A program made the translations under genes and the position numbers. Under the pieces are notes generated by a model that worked only from the letters and a program-made list of their open reading frames with translations, had not been told where the DNA came from and searched no databases. A stretch of DNA of 64,000 nt from Haliclona indistincta (lineage: Eukaryota; Porifera; Demospongiae; Haplosclerida; Chalinidae): positions 6,009,754 to 6,073,753 of the forward strand of contig OZ024792.1 in NCBI GenBank assembly GCA_964017065.1. The letters run 5' to 3'. Within the stretch, counting starts at the first letter, position 1. Each line of letters begins with the position of its first letter. Below, in pieces: positions 1 through 32,099 of the stretch.

Positions 1-360
1 CAGTTGTAAATATCTGTGTTTTGGAGGAAGCAGTCCGATTAAGTAATTGGCAGTTGTAAAAGGTATAGGAAGAGGATTCCACATTTGTCAGTTGCATGTT
101 GTTGCAGCAAGCCGCTGATGTAGGGATACTTGGGACTTTTACATTTGCAAGCATTATTCCTTCACTTTTGCAACCATCATCCCATCTTGTTCCTCTACTT
201 TTGAAAGCATCATCCCATCTTGTTCCTTTACTTTTGCAAGCATCATCCCATCTTGTTCCTTTACTTTTGCAAGCGTCATCCCTACAGTACACTTTCTAGT
301 TTTTTTATTAAAACTTGTTTACCGTACTTTAATGATGGGATGTTGCTTGCAAAGTAAAGG
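1..360. repeat. Right half of a foldback (inverted-repeat) element, cut by the window edge
   Basis: This stretch matches the centre and right arm of the complete element at 61440-62275. It starts in the central repeat (GGAGGAAGCAGTCCGATTAA), passes through a shared block (CGCTGATGTAGGGATACTTG), then holds about three copies of a 33-bp unit with core CATCTTGTTCCTTTACTTTT. It ends with the same T-rich tail (TTTTTTTATTAAAACTTG). An open frame through the 33-bp units gives an 11-residue repeat but is a by-product of a period divisible by three. No transposase is visible, so this is probably a non-autonomous element. Confidence 0.8.
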
Positions 361-1000
361 AACAATATGGGATGATGCTTGCAAAGGTAAAAGTGCTAAC
401 TATAATTGTCATAATAATTATGTCATACAACTTTTCAAGAGTGATGGGAAGTTGAATTATCATTGCCGCTAGGCAATGATATGTAGGGATGACCGCGAAT
501 TATTATTGTTATGACCCAAGCAATGATGCTGGATCAAGCCGAATTTCAGTTCTAAGATAACCAATAATAAATATTGGCTTGCTTATTTATAATTATGTGC
601 AAGCCAGTACTTTAAAATTTGCAAACATTATCCCATCTTGTTCCTTTACTTTTTAAAGTTTCATTCCTTTACTTTAGCAATTGTCATTCCAACACTTCAT
701 TAGTTTTGTTAATTTGTTTTACTTCGTTGTAAAGGTAGCTGTATAAACAAGAGTATGCCATAACTTTTAATTCCTCAAAAACTGGATTAAAAGTATATCA
801 TAACCCTCAGATTGCATACCTTCACTGATGCACAGAAGTGAACGTAGATTAGCTATTGCAGTAATATCTCTGATTAATCCATGCATGTGGCTTGATTGAA
901 TTGGTGGTTTGATTCAGTGATACCGGTGCCACTATAAACTCATTTCAGACAAGATTTTTCTGGCAAGACTTACCAATGCCTAGCTTTTTCTTCTAGAAAC
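361..1000. repeat. Decayed fragments of the same foldback element, otherwise no gene
   Basis: Degenerate single 33-bp units appear in inverted orientation near 331-395 and in direct orientation near 605-690, so the region is a graveyard of the element seen at 1-360. From about 700 to 1000 the sequence is AT-rich and I see nothing else in it. Confidence 0.5.
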
Positions 1001-1119
1001 CTAGCATACTGAATTGAGTCTTTGAGGCTTTGTTGAATTTTTATGCGTTTGTGTCCGTCGGTATGTGTGTGTCGTCAAAAAACACGCCTGTTTGCGTCTT
1101 AAAGCTTGAAAATCTCCAC

Positions 1120-1303
1120 GAAAACACTCAAATAAGAAGCATCCAGGTGGTAGATTTCCACAGGCAGAGATCATGGGAAGCGGCCATGGTTCAACATGAC
1201 CCAGAGAGACAGCCAACACGTAGCAGAGAGTGATGGTTGCTAGAGCACCCGCTCCACTGATGTAGCCGGTAAGGGCAGCAGGGACACTCCAGATAGTTGT
1301 CAT
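1120..1303 (-). pseudogene. Truncated DRAM-like gene fragment (first exon only)
   Basis: The minus frame from the ATG at 1303 resembles exon 1 of the two intact neighbours: a first hydrophobic segment, then CYVLAVSLGHVEPW and an MISAC motif. After that the conserved block (neighbour C: CAVESPERYPFRIGI) is replaced by unrelated residues. There is also one extra codon at PWPLPM compared with PWLPM. None of the other three family exons can be found downstream (below 1120). It is therefore read as a truncated, probably non-functional copy; a short divergent gene is possible but not supported. Confidence 0.65.
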
Positions 1304-1520
1304 GATCGCTTGCATGCAATTCGCTCACTTAGGGTGGGGCTGAAATTTACTAGAGGTGTGGCTAGCTCTGCATGCATATATGCAACCTGCGAAATACCAT
1401 AAATAAATTATTCTGTTTCTATACGTCTTTAATTGTTGATCATAAGTATAATAAAAGTAAGAATGTATGTTTTGCTTGCTTGTAGTGTTTAGTTACAGAC
1501 AGTTTTGATTCCAAAGCAGT

Positions 1521-2471
1521 TTAAACCAAGGGGGTCTTATTCTGTCGACACATATTAAACACTAGGGGAGTTTTCTCAGATAGACCCTGGTCCATCTTCA
1601 GTTCACAAATGGCAGTGTCTGACTCATTCTTTTCCTTCTTGCCTGCTCCTATAGTAACCCCTGTCAGGTCATACCCCATAATCATCTGGAATATGCTGAT
1701 TGTAAAAACACCAGTCCTGAAGCAGAATAAACACATGGCAGTGTGTTAGGACAACAAGGATACATGCTTTCAATATCTTACCATTCACATACGGCAATGT
1801 ATGGGTGATATTTGTGAAAACTAAACCCTGCGTGTGGTAATATTAAACCGAGCAAGATTTGTACGCACTTTGCCTACCACACAGTATTGCTGCGACTGCT
1901 ATTCCGGCCAGTAACACTAGAAAGCATATCTGCTTGATTACTCTTGACACAAGAGCGATTCTTTTATCATTGCAAGTTGAAATGGCGATTATTGCCGTGT
2001 ATAGAAAGCTAAAACCGAAGAACAGTACGGCTACAGCTGTAGAGAGAAAGGGGGAGGGGCTGGAATAAAGTACAGAAAATCGAGCCGCGAATAGATCTAG
2101 AAAGTTGTATGGTTTTACAACGTACCATTGTGCATCTTCCCGAATTCGCGTTCATTCACGACTGCAGTCAGCATGGCGTTCACAGAAGCAAAGATACCAA
2201 ATACCAGGGCAGTGCGGTTCTTCCAGTTAGGACGGTTGTTGTAGTAGACCACGATCATTTGAGCACCGAAGCAGACAGCAGAGAGAAGGATTCCGAGGCG
2301 GAAAATGAACATTTCAGGAAAGCCAACAGCACATGCAGATATCATGGGCAGCCATGGTTGGACGTGCTTGAGAGAAGCAGCCAACACGTAGCAGATGATG
2401 ACAGTACAGATACACAACACACTAGAGAGATAGCCTAACAATGGCGCAGGGAAACTACAACTTGTGAACAT
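1521..2471 (-). CDS. DRAM/TMEM150 (Frag1/DRAM/Sfk1 family) membrane protein, copy B
   Basis: Four exons read on the minus strand: 2471-2126, 2036-1878, 1827-1782 and 1716-1521. All have GT-AG ends, and the total is 747 nt for a 248-residue protein, typical for the family. Several hydrophobic segments are visible. The family hallmark follows the first helix: LPMISACAVGFPE, matching the ISD/ISA-C-x-x-x-PE signature of DRAM (damage-regulated autophagy modulator) proteins, which sit in lysosomal or plasma membranes. Exon sizes (346 and 46 nt for exons 1 and 3) and phases are identical to copy C, which supports the model including the 46-nt exon. Whether it acts in autophagy here is inference from the family. 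Confidence 0.85.
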
Positions 2472-2635
2472 TTTGTCCCGTACTGTGTACTGATAGCTGA
2501 AATACTTGGAGCACTTTATGTACAATCATGTATAGTATATCATCTTTGAAAATAAAAACACAGGAAATACTGTTTTTTCGTAAAATACAAACACTCTTTG
2601 TATAATGTTTAAAAACACTTTGTTGTTGACAGTAA

Positions 2636-3483
2636 TCATAGATTGGTTTCAGTCTCCTTTTCTGACATGTATGTCAACTTGGATTCTCGAACAAGATCAA
2701 CTTCTAGTCCCTTCAAGTCGTCCAGAGCAAACGACCATATAAAGAATGCAATAGCGAATGTATCCAGCCTAAAGAACAAACGGTGTGTCAGTGAGTTTAG
2801 AAAACAAACTGAGTCTACACTTGACACTCACCATTCAAACACGGCTAGGTATATGTCCATTGGAAGGTAGCGCAACACTAAAGAATAATCAAGCATTACT
2901 GATACTGACACAGTTTTTTTCTTACCAATAGCAGTGAGGAGTCCCAGACAAGCAACACCAACAGAAGCACATGTAATCTTCACCATCCGTGAGGCTAGTC
3001 CTGAAGTTGGTTCTTGATGAACAAATACCGTCATTAGGACCATGTACAGGTCATAGCACACAAAGAATATCACTGCAGCCGCTGAATGAGATATATTTAG
3101 TTAAAACATCATAAAAGACAGCTAAAATCATGTTTACTGGAATGAACGGAGTTGTTCTCCTTTTCGTTAACTACTGCTACAATGCTTAGACCGACAGACC
3201 CCACCACTCCTAGAAACAGACAGAGCTTGCTGTTTGAGAAGGCGCGGTCAGCCTTGTAGAACACCACAGTGTTGAATCCTATGACCAACGCACCGACCAG
3301 TATGCCGATTCTGAACGGATACCTTTCTGGTGACTCGACAGCACAATCAGAGATCATAGGTAACCAGGCTTGGACGTGACCAAGCGAGACAGCAAGGATG
3401 TAGCACAGGAAAATAGTCCCCAATGTCTCCAACGCACCGAAATGCGTGATTAGCACCATAGGAATCCTTGATAAGAGAGCCAT
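2636..3483 (-). CDS. DRAM/TMEM150 (Frag1/DRAM/Sfk1 family) membrane protein, copy C
   Basis: Four exons on the minus strand: 3483-3138, 3081-2926, 2877-2832 and 2768-2636. They sum to 681 nt, 226 residues. The start is taken at MALLSR because the first membrane helix follows directly; an in-frame ATG at 3546 would add 21 residues. The family signature LPMISDCAVESPERY is seen in exon 1, FFVCYDLYM in exon 2, and an FIWSF helix in the last exon. The introns are only 45-63 nt. It is about 160 bp from copy B, in the same orientation, and shares its exon structure, so the two are tandem duplicates. Confidence 0.87.
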
Positions 3484-3853
3484 CTTTGAGAGGCAGAGAG
3501 AAGAATGCTGTACCAGCAAAGCCTGTATCCACTTCCCTTGCAGCAATCACGTGCAGGGCGGGGCTAATTAATACGTCAATAACGTCAAAATTGTAAGGAG
3601 ATCCTCGTTGGTTTTCCTAATCTAGTACATGTACAAGCGGCGTCTCTGTAATAGCTATTTCTCTGAACAGAACACTATTTATAGAATTTTCAACACAGTA
3701 CATTTTACAAAAAAACTCACCAGAAAGACAAATTGTTCAATGATGTAATGATGCAGAAAACAACTGGTGACCTTTTCTAATAGCGATTATTCATGGAGTA
3801 TTTGACGACAGCCAAGTATTAGAATAATTTCACAGGTTAATTTTCTTTTCTGC
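3484..3853. other. Spacer between DRAM-like copies C and D
   Basis: This is AT-rich and holds the putative promoter of copy C (minus). No coding potential or RNA gene was seen. Confidence 0.4.
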
Positions 3854-4906
3854 TTATATGCACATGGTGTCGCGAACTAAATCAATGTCTAATTTCCTCA
3901 AGTCATCCAGACCAAACGACCACATGAAGATTACTATGCTAAAAGTATCACACCTAATTATAAAAAAGATCAGTTCACACATTAATCAGTGCAGAATACA
4001 CCCACTCACCATTCAAACACAGATAGGTATATATTACATTTTGGTGATGCAACGCTGGACAAAAAAATCAATACTTCGGGGCGAGGACATTATTCCACAA
4101 ACTCTGCCTATTATTCTTTCAAAAATTTAAACATATTTTCCCATCTATGCATCTGGCCCACAGTTCTCACCAGAATATTGTGCTCTTCCCTAAAATGACT
4201 ACATTTTCAGTAGTCATGGTTTGAGGCAACTATGAATCATTAATCAAGAATAAGTCAACCATGAACGTCAGAACCACAGTGATGACATTAAGGTTATGAG
4301 TATCATTCTTTTATTGCACACAATAGTGAATTATCATTAGATGATGGAAAATGATTGAGCTCACTGATAGCAGCATGGAGTCACAGGCAAGCAACCCCAA
4401 CAGAGGCACAGGTGGTTTACACCATCCGTGACGGAAGTGCTGAAGTAGGTTCTTAATGAACAAATATTGTCATTAAGATCATGTACAGATTATAGCACAC
4501 GAAGAATGATATTGACGCAACTGCTTGATGAAGATATCGAAAACAGCATTATCAATGGTTGATGCTGTATAACCATAATGCACCTGACCATTCTCTACTT
4601 CATTGACCACTTTTACAGTACTATATCCCTCCACTCCAAGAAGCAGGCAGAGCTTGCTGTCTGAGTAGGCACTGTCAGCCTTGTAGAACAGTATGAAACC
4701 CTAGAAACAAGGCTCCAACCAAATATGCCGGCTCTGAAGTGATACTTTTCTGGAGACCCAACAGCACAATCAGAGATTATAGGCAATCAGGCTGGGACAT
4801 GACCAAGCGAGACAGCAATTGTGTAGCACAGTAGAATAGTGCCCATCGTCTGCAAGGCACCGAAATGTGTGATCACCGCTATGGAAATTCTTGACAAGAG
4901 AGCCTT
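3854..4906 (-). pseudogene. DRAM-like pseudogene, copy D
   Basis: All four family exons can be traced in order: about 4906-4560, 4530-4370, 4065-4018 and 3957-3854. The lesions are unambiguous against copy C. The start ATG has become AAG (4906-4904). A Trp codon in exon 1 has become TGA (SLGHVPA-stop). Exon 2 carries three in-frame stops (IFVH-stop-EPTSA, SRMV-stop-TTCAS and GVACL-stop), and the end of exon 1 is eroded. The last exon remains open and ends in TAA. It is a recent tandem duplicate that has lost function. Confidence 0.9.
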
Positions 4907-5269
4907 CTTGAGACCAGAGTGATATCACAGTAAAGTTTGCTGCATAGAGGCTTTTTATATCAGCTTGCAACCATCAAGTGCAGGGCGGGGCTGATTAACT
5001 GTGCGATTATTAATTTTAATATCATCAGTGGTCATAATTTTTGAGATTAGCTGTCAAAAATTGAGCGCTTCGCTTGACCCGTGCTCAAAGGAGGCGGTGA
5101 AGAAAGTGTCGTTTCACGATCACTGGTTCTGGTAGTTACTGTCGTTATCTCTATACGTGCTCACAAAGGCGTGAGTGATTGTCTGAATTACATAACGTTC
5201 CAGGTACGATAGTCGTACTGCGTTAGTAGGAATTCATTAATTTTTCTATTTAGTGCCTCTTCATGCAGC
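4907..5269. promoter_or_regulatory. Divergent spacer between DRAM pseudogene D and COG1
   Basis: A 363-bp spacer between divergent genes. It presumably holds the COG1 promoter and 5'UTR. No TATA box stands out, and no RNA gene was seen. Confidence 0.35.
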
Positions 5270-14132
<8,863 letters not shown>

Positions 14133-14289
14133 TCACAGATACCACACAACATTTCTCAAATTTGCACTCTAAGTGGTAATTGTTCTACACCAGACAGTTA
14201 TCATACTGACACTGCCGGTTTATGAATCTGAAGGCGTGGCTATTATTACTGTGTATGTAATAAAAAAGCGAGCTGGTTGATTACACGTT

Positions 14290-14351
14290 AGAATATTCAC
14301 AGAGAAACGTGCAGAGATTTAGTTGTTCAGAAGTGAAAGAGCAAATCGATC
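14290..14351 (+). other. Probable 5' non-coding exon of MEX3
   Basis: The sequence up to ATCGATCG is followed by a consensus donor (GTGAGTAAG), and the next acceptor is CTCGTGCAG at 14466 just upstream of the ATG. This fits a leader exon; the transcription start cannot be placed. Confidence 0.45.
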
Positions 14352-14474
14352 GGTGAGTAAGAACTGTAGTTGTCACCGTTGCAGTGACACTCGGGTGTAA
14401 ACTGCTTATCTCAGCTGTGTCAGCATCTGAAGTGTCGCAGGCGTGACTTGTTACTTTCTCGTGCAGGTTCTAAC

Positions 14475-16051
14475 ATGACAGAAGTTGCTACTCCGCGTGG
14501 GATCCTCGCCGAATCGAGCGAACAGGCTCTGCAGATGGCTCTGGAACTCAGCATGCAGAACTTCAGTGGAGCGATGGCACAATCTTGTGGAGCTGCGGCC
14601 AACGCCTTTCAACCTTACCCAAGCGTGCTGGACGAGGCCGACTCACCTCAGAGATTGTCCAAGTCGCAGAATATCACACAGTGGGTCGCAGTGCCCAGCT
14701 CAGAACACGTGGCTGAGATTGTCGGGAGGCAAGGTACGTATGAATACTTTGTCTTTGTCGTGGGTTCATTGTCTCAGCTGTGAATAGTTGTGCATGATTC
14801 TGATTGCCCCTGGAGCTAGATACTGCAGAAAATTTATCTTCTGAATTTGAAGCAGATAGTATTTATCTAGCTGTATTAAGGAATGCCCCCAATGACTGTA
14901 GTAACGCTATCTATACTATCTACTCTGCAGGTTGCAAGATCAAGGCGCTCAGAGCAAAGACGAACACCTACATCAAGACTCCAGTGCGCGGCGAGGACCC
15001 CGTCTTCGTGATTACAGGCCGTCCAGAGGACGTATCTGCAGCTAGACGAGAGCTACTCGCAGCAGCCGACCACTTCACTCAGATCAGAGCCGCCCGCAAG
15101 AGCAATGCTGCTGCAGCTTCGGCTCCCACTGCCGTCCCTCCTAACATCCACTCGCCCGTGGAGGAAAGAGTCACCATTTACGTTCGTGTGCCGTACAGAG
15201 TTGTAGGGCTTGTTGTCGGACCGAAGGGCGCCACAATCAAGCGCATTCAACAAGTTACAAGCACGTACATTGTCACACCATCTCGGGACAAGGAGCCTTG
15301 CTTTGAGGTTACCGGAACTCCGGACAACGTGGAGCGAGCTAAGCGAGAAATCGAGAGCTACATCGCCATGCGAACGGGCAACAGCATCGCCGATTCTGAC
15401 GGCGAATCACCAGATTTCGCATTCCTTACGACCAGCATGGAGCCAGTATTCTCGCCACCTCACGGTCAATTTGTCAGGAAAAATTCTGTGCCAACAAAAT
15501 TTCTCCCCTACTCGTCCCGGTCAAGTACCACTCCTCCTTCATCGTCTGGCTTTGCTGAGGCTGAAGGATTTTCTGATGTGTGTTCCAGCAACTGGGGAGG
15601 CAGTGATCTCACCTCACACAGCTCACCACTCACTAGTGCAGTGTTTGGTGCAAGAGGAGGCAGCACAAGTACCTTCACACGCTCCGACTCTGCTGGATCA
15701 GACACCATGTTTACCTACACTGGTCCCCCACCCATGTCTGCTCCGGCTTTCTCTTCTGGTGTGTTTGATTTCAATAATGTTCGTGATTCTCTACCCAAGC
15801 AAGACCCTCCTAGTCCAACATACTCTTGTGGTTCCAACTCGTCCGAAGGAACCTCAGTCAACTCTCCCAAGCTCTCACAGAGGAGAAGTGCTTGCGTCAT
15901 GTGTCATGGTGGCGACGTAGTCGCTGCTCTTGTTCCTTGTGGTCACAACCTCTTCTGCTACACTTGTGCAAGCAATCTTGTCAACACCAGCAGCCATTGT
16001 CCTGTCTGTTCAAACCAAGTCTCCTCAGTCCTACGCATCTATACGCGTTAA
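14475..16051 (+). CDS. MEX3: MEX3-type RNA-binding E3 ligase (two KH domains, C-terminal RING)
   Basis: Two coding exons (14475-14733 and 14931-16051) give 459 residues. The first KH domain spans the splice junction: [14 protein letters not shown] joined to [19 protein letters not shown], almost word for word the MEX-3 family sequence. The second KH (about residues 195-260) has [14 protein letters not shown], with the GxxG loop. After a Ser-rich linker comes a C3HC4 RING at the C-terminus: [18 protein letters not shown] and CPVCSNQ. MEX-3 proteins bind mRNA 3'UTRs and, with the RING, ubiquitinate targets. The ATG at 14475 is the first after the acceptor and is in frame with the conserved domain. 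An open frame from 14804 runs through the intron but loses half of KH1, so it is not used. Confidence 0.95.
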
Positions 16052-16726
16052 CTTTTTACGCTCCCTCTTTTATTCATTCTTCTCAGGTAAAACGCTCCTT
16101 TTGTCACTAAACCATTTGCTACGATATTATAAGCATCATATTAGGAACATTATAATGGGCTATTATTTTCAAGTCTAGAGGCAACAATATTCTGCAAAGT
16201 CATACAGATTAACAAGACATTCAATATTAGCTTTATAATCTTCAGAAAATCCCCCAGCCTTTCACAATGACTAGTTTTGGCTATATATATTATATTTGTG
16301 TGCGTGCTAAATGTGTGAGAGTTAGTGCATTATTCCTTCATTCAAACTTAACCACAAATTATTCAAGATATTATCAAATCTCATTATTAACAGATGATTA
16401 AAGCAACATGTATTGTACTATAGATGCTGTTTTTGCTCCACTTACAATCTATTCTATGTAATGAAAAAAACTTATTTGTCACTTGTACTGATACAATTAT
16501 AGGCATATTTTATATTATATCTTTCCGTTTTTCACCAAGAAACTGTTCTATCAAATGAAAATGATTTTTTGTGTATTTTTGATGAAAAACTAACAAATCA
16601 CTGCTGAGCAAACGATTACACGTGGTTTGGGGGTGTGCCGTATAGTTCTTATTATCAGAGTAACCTGGAATGTTGAAAAAGTAAAATCGGAAGGCAGCCA
16701 GGTCGATCGATCGGGAGAAGACGACG
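16052..16726. other. MEX3 3'UTR and spacer
   Basis: AT-rich and T-rich sequence, probably mostly MEX3 3'UTR, then the promoter of the next gene. No ORF or RNA gene was seen. Confidence 0.45.
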
Positions 16727-28497
<11,771 letters not shown>

Positions 28498-28881
28498 TCC
28501 CTCCACTCATAATTGTGCTCTTCCTCTTTATTGAGGATTCTCTCCAACACACCATATTTAATAACTGGTTTATAAATAGTAACAACTACAGCATCATCAG
28601 GTCATAGTATTTATAGTAACACGGGTTGTAAGTATTATTTTCATCATGAATCAGTCAGTCAAGTCATGTGGTCACTCACAATTTTCAATTCATTGTCTAT
28701 TATTAGTTAAAACAGTCATTTTTGTATTGAAACTACCAGTAATTATTGAACAGAGGAGTTGAATGGGAATATTTTAGGCCATAGCTAAAAGTAATGTTAA
28801 AATAATATTTTATTATCACTAAAATGAGCAACAACAACAAATAGCAGAAATAGCTTTTGATTACACTAGTGGGGAATGGGG
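28498..28881. other. Convergent 3' spacer between the PTPRN-like gene and eIF3j
   Basis: A 384-bp AT-rich spacer shared by two convergent 3' ends. No ORF. Confidence 0.5.
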
Positions 28882-31800
28882 CTAAATAAAGTCATCGAAT
28901 TCTGCTCCTAAATCTCCTTCTTCGTAGTTGTCATAATCTTGTCTCCTAGCAACCTTACCAGCACTCAATGTGGCTTTGCCTTTCTTCTTTGGCTTGGCAC
29001 CCTAAAGTGTGTGCACACACGGTCATACTACTAATGCTAAGGTACATGGATAGGCAAGTTTGTTCCACAGGAAGATAATCATTAGGAGTTTGAAATTCTT
29101 CTAGATGGGATTCCATATTAGGTAACAATAGCCCCACGCATATCAACTTGTTAACGAGACCGTGATCAAGTTGCTTACTACCATAGAACAAATAAATATA
29201 ACTCTTAGGGATTAATAATATACGGTTGAAACAGCAGCTAAACTGTAATAGCTATCCTGGTCTACTAGTACCCTAGTATCCAATGCCTCATTCACTAGTA
29301 CCCTAGGTATCCAATGCCTCATTTACTAGTACCCTAGTATCCAACACCTCATTCACTAGTATCCAATGCCTCATTTACTAGTACCCTAGTATCCAATGCC
29401 TCATTCACTAGTGCCCTAGTATACAATGCCTCATTCACTAGTGCCCTAGTATCCAATGCCTCATTCACTAGTGCCCTAGTATACAATGCCTCATTCACTA
29501 GTGCCCTAGTATCCAATGCCTCATTCACTAGTACCCTAGTATCCAATGCCTCATTCACTAGTACCCTAGTATCCAATGCCTCATTCACTAGTACCCTAGG
29601 TATCCAATGCCTCATTTACTAGTACCCTAGTATCCAATGCCTCATTCACTAGTGCCCTAGTATCCAATGCCTCATTCACTAGTGCCCTAGTATCCAATGC
29701 CTCATTCACTAGTGCCCTAGTATCCAATGCCTCATTCACTAGTGCCCTAGTATCCAATGCCTCATTCACTAGTGCCCTAGTATCCAATGCCTCATTCACT
29801 AGTGCCCTAGTATCCAATGCCTCATTCACTAGTGCCCTAGTATCCAATGCCTCATTCACTAGTGCCCTAGTATCCAATGCCTCATTCACTAGTACCCTAG
29901 GTATCCAATGCCTCATTTACTAGTACCCTAGTATCCAATGCCTCATTCACTAGTGCCCTAGTATCCAATGCCTCATTCACTAGTACCCTAGTATCCAATG
30001 CCTCATTCACTAGTACCCTAGTATCCAATGCCTCATTCACTAGTGCCCTAGTATCCAATGCCTCATTCACTAGTGCCCTAGTATCCAATGCCTCATTCAC
30101 TAGTACCCTAGGTATCCAATGCCTCATTTACTAGTACCCTAGTATCCAATGCCTCATTCACTAGTGCCCTAGTATCCAATGCCTCATTCACTAGTGCCCT
30201 AGTATCCAATGCCTCATTCACTAGTGCCCTAGTATCCAATGCCTCATTCACTAGTGCCCTAGTATCCAATGCCTCATTCACTAGTGCCCTAGTATCCAAT
30301 GCCTCATTCACTAGTGCCCTAGTATCCAATGCCTCATTCACTAGTGCCCTAGTATCCAATGCCTCATTCACTAGTGCCCTAGTATCCAATGCCTCATTCA
30401 CTAGTGCCCTAGGTATCCAATGCCTCATTCACTAGTGCCCTAGTATCCAATGCCTCATTCACTAGTACCCTAGTATCCAATGCCTCATTCACTAGTGCCC
30501 TAGTATCCAATGCCTCATTCACTAGTGCCCTAGTATCCAATGCCTCATTCACTAGTGCCCTAGTATCCAATGCCTCATTCACTAGTGCCCTAGTATCCAA
30601 TGCCTCATTCACTAGTGCCCTAGTATCCAATGCCTCATTCACTAGTGCCCTAGTATCCAATGCCTCATTCACTAGTGCCCTAGTATCCAATGCCTCATTC
30701 ACTAGTGCCCTAGTATCCAATGCCTCATTCACTAGTACCCTAGTATCCAATGCCTCATTCACTAGTGCCCTAGTATCCAATGCCTCATTCACTAGTGCCC
30801 TAGTATCCAATGCCTCATTCACTAATACTAGTACCCTACCTAGTACCCTAATGCTGCCCTCGCTCTCTTACCTTGGCTACTTTTAATTTTTCATTAGCCA
30901 TGAAGGTCAAAGTAGTGCCTAATTTCTTGAGGTCCTCAGCATCCACTAGACACGGAACAGAAAGTGATGACAGGAAGAGAGAGACAAAAGAGAATAGGAT
31001 GAAACCACATGGTTTCCATTGTTGTAGTGAACTCACATCCTGCGCATACTGATCTCAAGAAACTATCCATGAAGGACAGGTAGTATGGAGATGTCTAATG
31101 AGCCATGAGGAGAGAGGAGGGAGAGAGAGGGAGGAGAGAGGGAGGGAGAGGGAGAGAGAGAGGGAGAGAGAGAGGGAGAGGTCACTGTTGCACACATAGT
31201 TCGATGGACATTGACAAATGCTAATCCACATAAATCTACATTGTGATGCAAAACTATGTATCAGGTGTGTCTAACTAGTCGTTCTAAGAATGCTGCATGC
31301 ATAATTCTTAGCTTGTTTGGTACAAGCTATCTTGCATTATGACATGTTTCTCACCTCAAGTGTCTTTAGTTTAGTGGTCAGCGCTGACTCTAATCTGTCC
31401 CACTCTTCGGGAGTACTAGGTACCATGGCTTCAATGGGTACCGACACTGAAGGATCTTCCACTGACTCTGTCACTGTGAGAACAGCAAGGAATAAGCAAT
31501 GACAGGTGTACACCGCTGTACCTCTGAAAAGGTCCTTCGCAGTCTGCAAATCTGACTCTTCTTGAATGAGTCTTAATCGCTCCTTCTCCGTTGCCTTTTC
31601 TGCTGCCGTCTCAATCTTTTTCTATACACACAATATCATTTGATATAAAACGCAAAGAGAGAGAACCTCTTCAATTTTTTGAGCAAGTTCGACTTCTTTC
31701 CTTTTCGCTTTCTTTTCCTCTAGTCTCTCAGATTTGCTCTTTTTGGGAACTACACAAAAGAGATCAGTTGTGACACCAATCTATACCAACCCTTTTCTTG

Positions 31801-32030
31801 AGGCTTGACTGGTTCAGACACTTTGAGCTCCTGTGGAAGATACAGTATTCGTATCAGAACGTATAATGGGGACATACCTCCAGTGCTAGATCTTTGTCCT
31901 CTTCTTTTTCGAAACCAGCATCGGGGTCAAAATCATCGGCATCTTAAAAAGAGTGACAAATAGATGGAGCACAGTATGTGTCACTGTGTGACTCCCAGTG
32001 GTCATATTACTCACCCCAGTCGTCCGCCAT
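28882..32030 (-). CDS. EIF3J: Eukaryotic translation initiation factor 3 subunit J
   Basis: Nine exons: 32030-32015, 31942-31878, 31830-31791, 31749-31667, 31621-31522, 31473-31355, 31094-31037, 30945-30872 and 29001-28882. Together they make 675 nt, 224 residues (human 258). eIF3j (yeast Hcr1) binds the 40S mRNA channel and helps subunit recruitment and recycling. The protein starts MADDWDADDFDPDAGF and continues with a Lys/Glu-rich helix containing RLRLIQEESDLQTAKDLF, the family core. It then has YYLSFMDSFLRSVCAG and DAEDLKKLGTTLTFMANEK. The C-terminus is acidic: DYDNYEEGDLGAEFDDFI, matching the family's DYED/DDF tail. The last intron contains the 30-bp minisatellite. The start lies only 69 bp from the divergent gene at 32100. 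Confidence 0.93.
29268..30840. repeat. 30-bp minisatellite, about 52 units, in the last eIF3j intron
   Basis: The unit TATCCAATGCCTCATTCACTAGTGCCCTAG (written here as a 30-bp period) recurs with two main variants, GTGCCC and GTACCC. At roughly 300-bp intervals (about 29300, 29600, 29900, 30115 and 30410) a 31-bp unit with an extra G (CTAGGTATCC) occurs, usually next to a TTTACTAG variant, giving a higher-order pattern. Because 30 is divisible by three, decapeptide-repeat frames appear on the minus strand between the 31-bp units. They are intronic and not joined to any exon. Confidence 0.95.
31100..31182 (-). repeat. Purine-rich (GA/GGGA) tract, CT-rich on the eIF3j sense strand
   Basis: The tract lies immediately upstream (in gene orientation) of the acceptor of eIF3j exon 7 at 31094, so it serves as its pyrimidine tract. 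Confidence 0.8.
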
Positions 32031-32099
32031 GGCTGGTATTATTAAAACGACCAATAAATAAATGACCACGCCCCAAGACCACGTGTAGCTCTAGTAAGT
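32031..32099. promoter_or_regulatory. 69-bp divergent promoter of eIF3j and the first F-box-like copy, with CACGTG
   Basis: The spacer between two divergent start codons contains the palindrome CACGTG at 32080-32085, preceded by GACCACGCC. The same CACGTG sits 14-15 bp before every copy of the tandem family downstream. Confidence 0.55.

Noticed and set aside
14804..14930. Extension of the MEX3 frame upstream into the intron (frame open from 14804)
   Set aside because: Splicing from 14733 to 14931 restores the complete first KH domain; the extension would delete its first half.
15210..15920. 236-codon alternative plus-strand frame inside MEX3
   Set aside because: It is the +1 frame of a conserved coding exon; KH2, linker and RING are all in the other frame.
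29349..30822. Long minus-strand frames encoding tandem decapeptides (ALVNEALDTR)
   Set aside because: They come from a 30-bp minisatellite with period divisible by three, lie in an eIF3j intron, and reading on from the upstream exon meets a stop within a few codons.
29268..30840. Regular direct repeats that might be taken for a CRISPR array
   Set aside because: Units are contiguous with no unique spacers and the genome is animal; it is a minisatellite.
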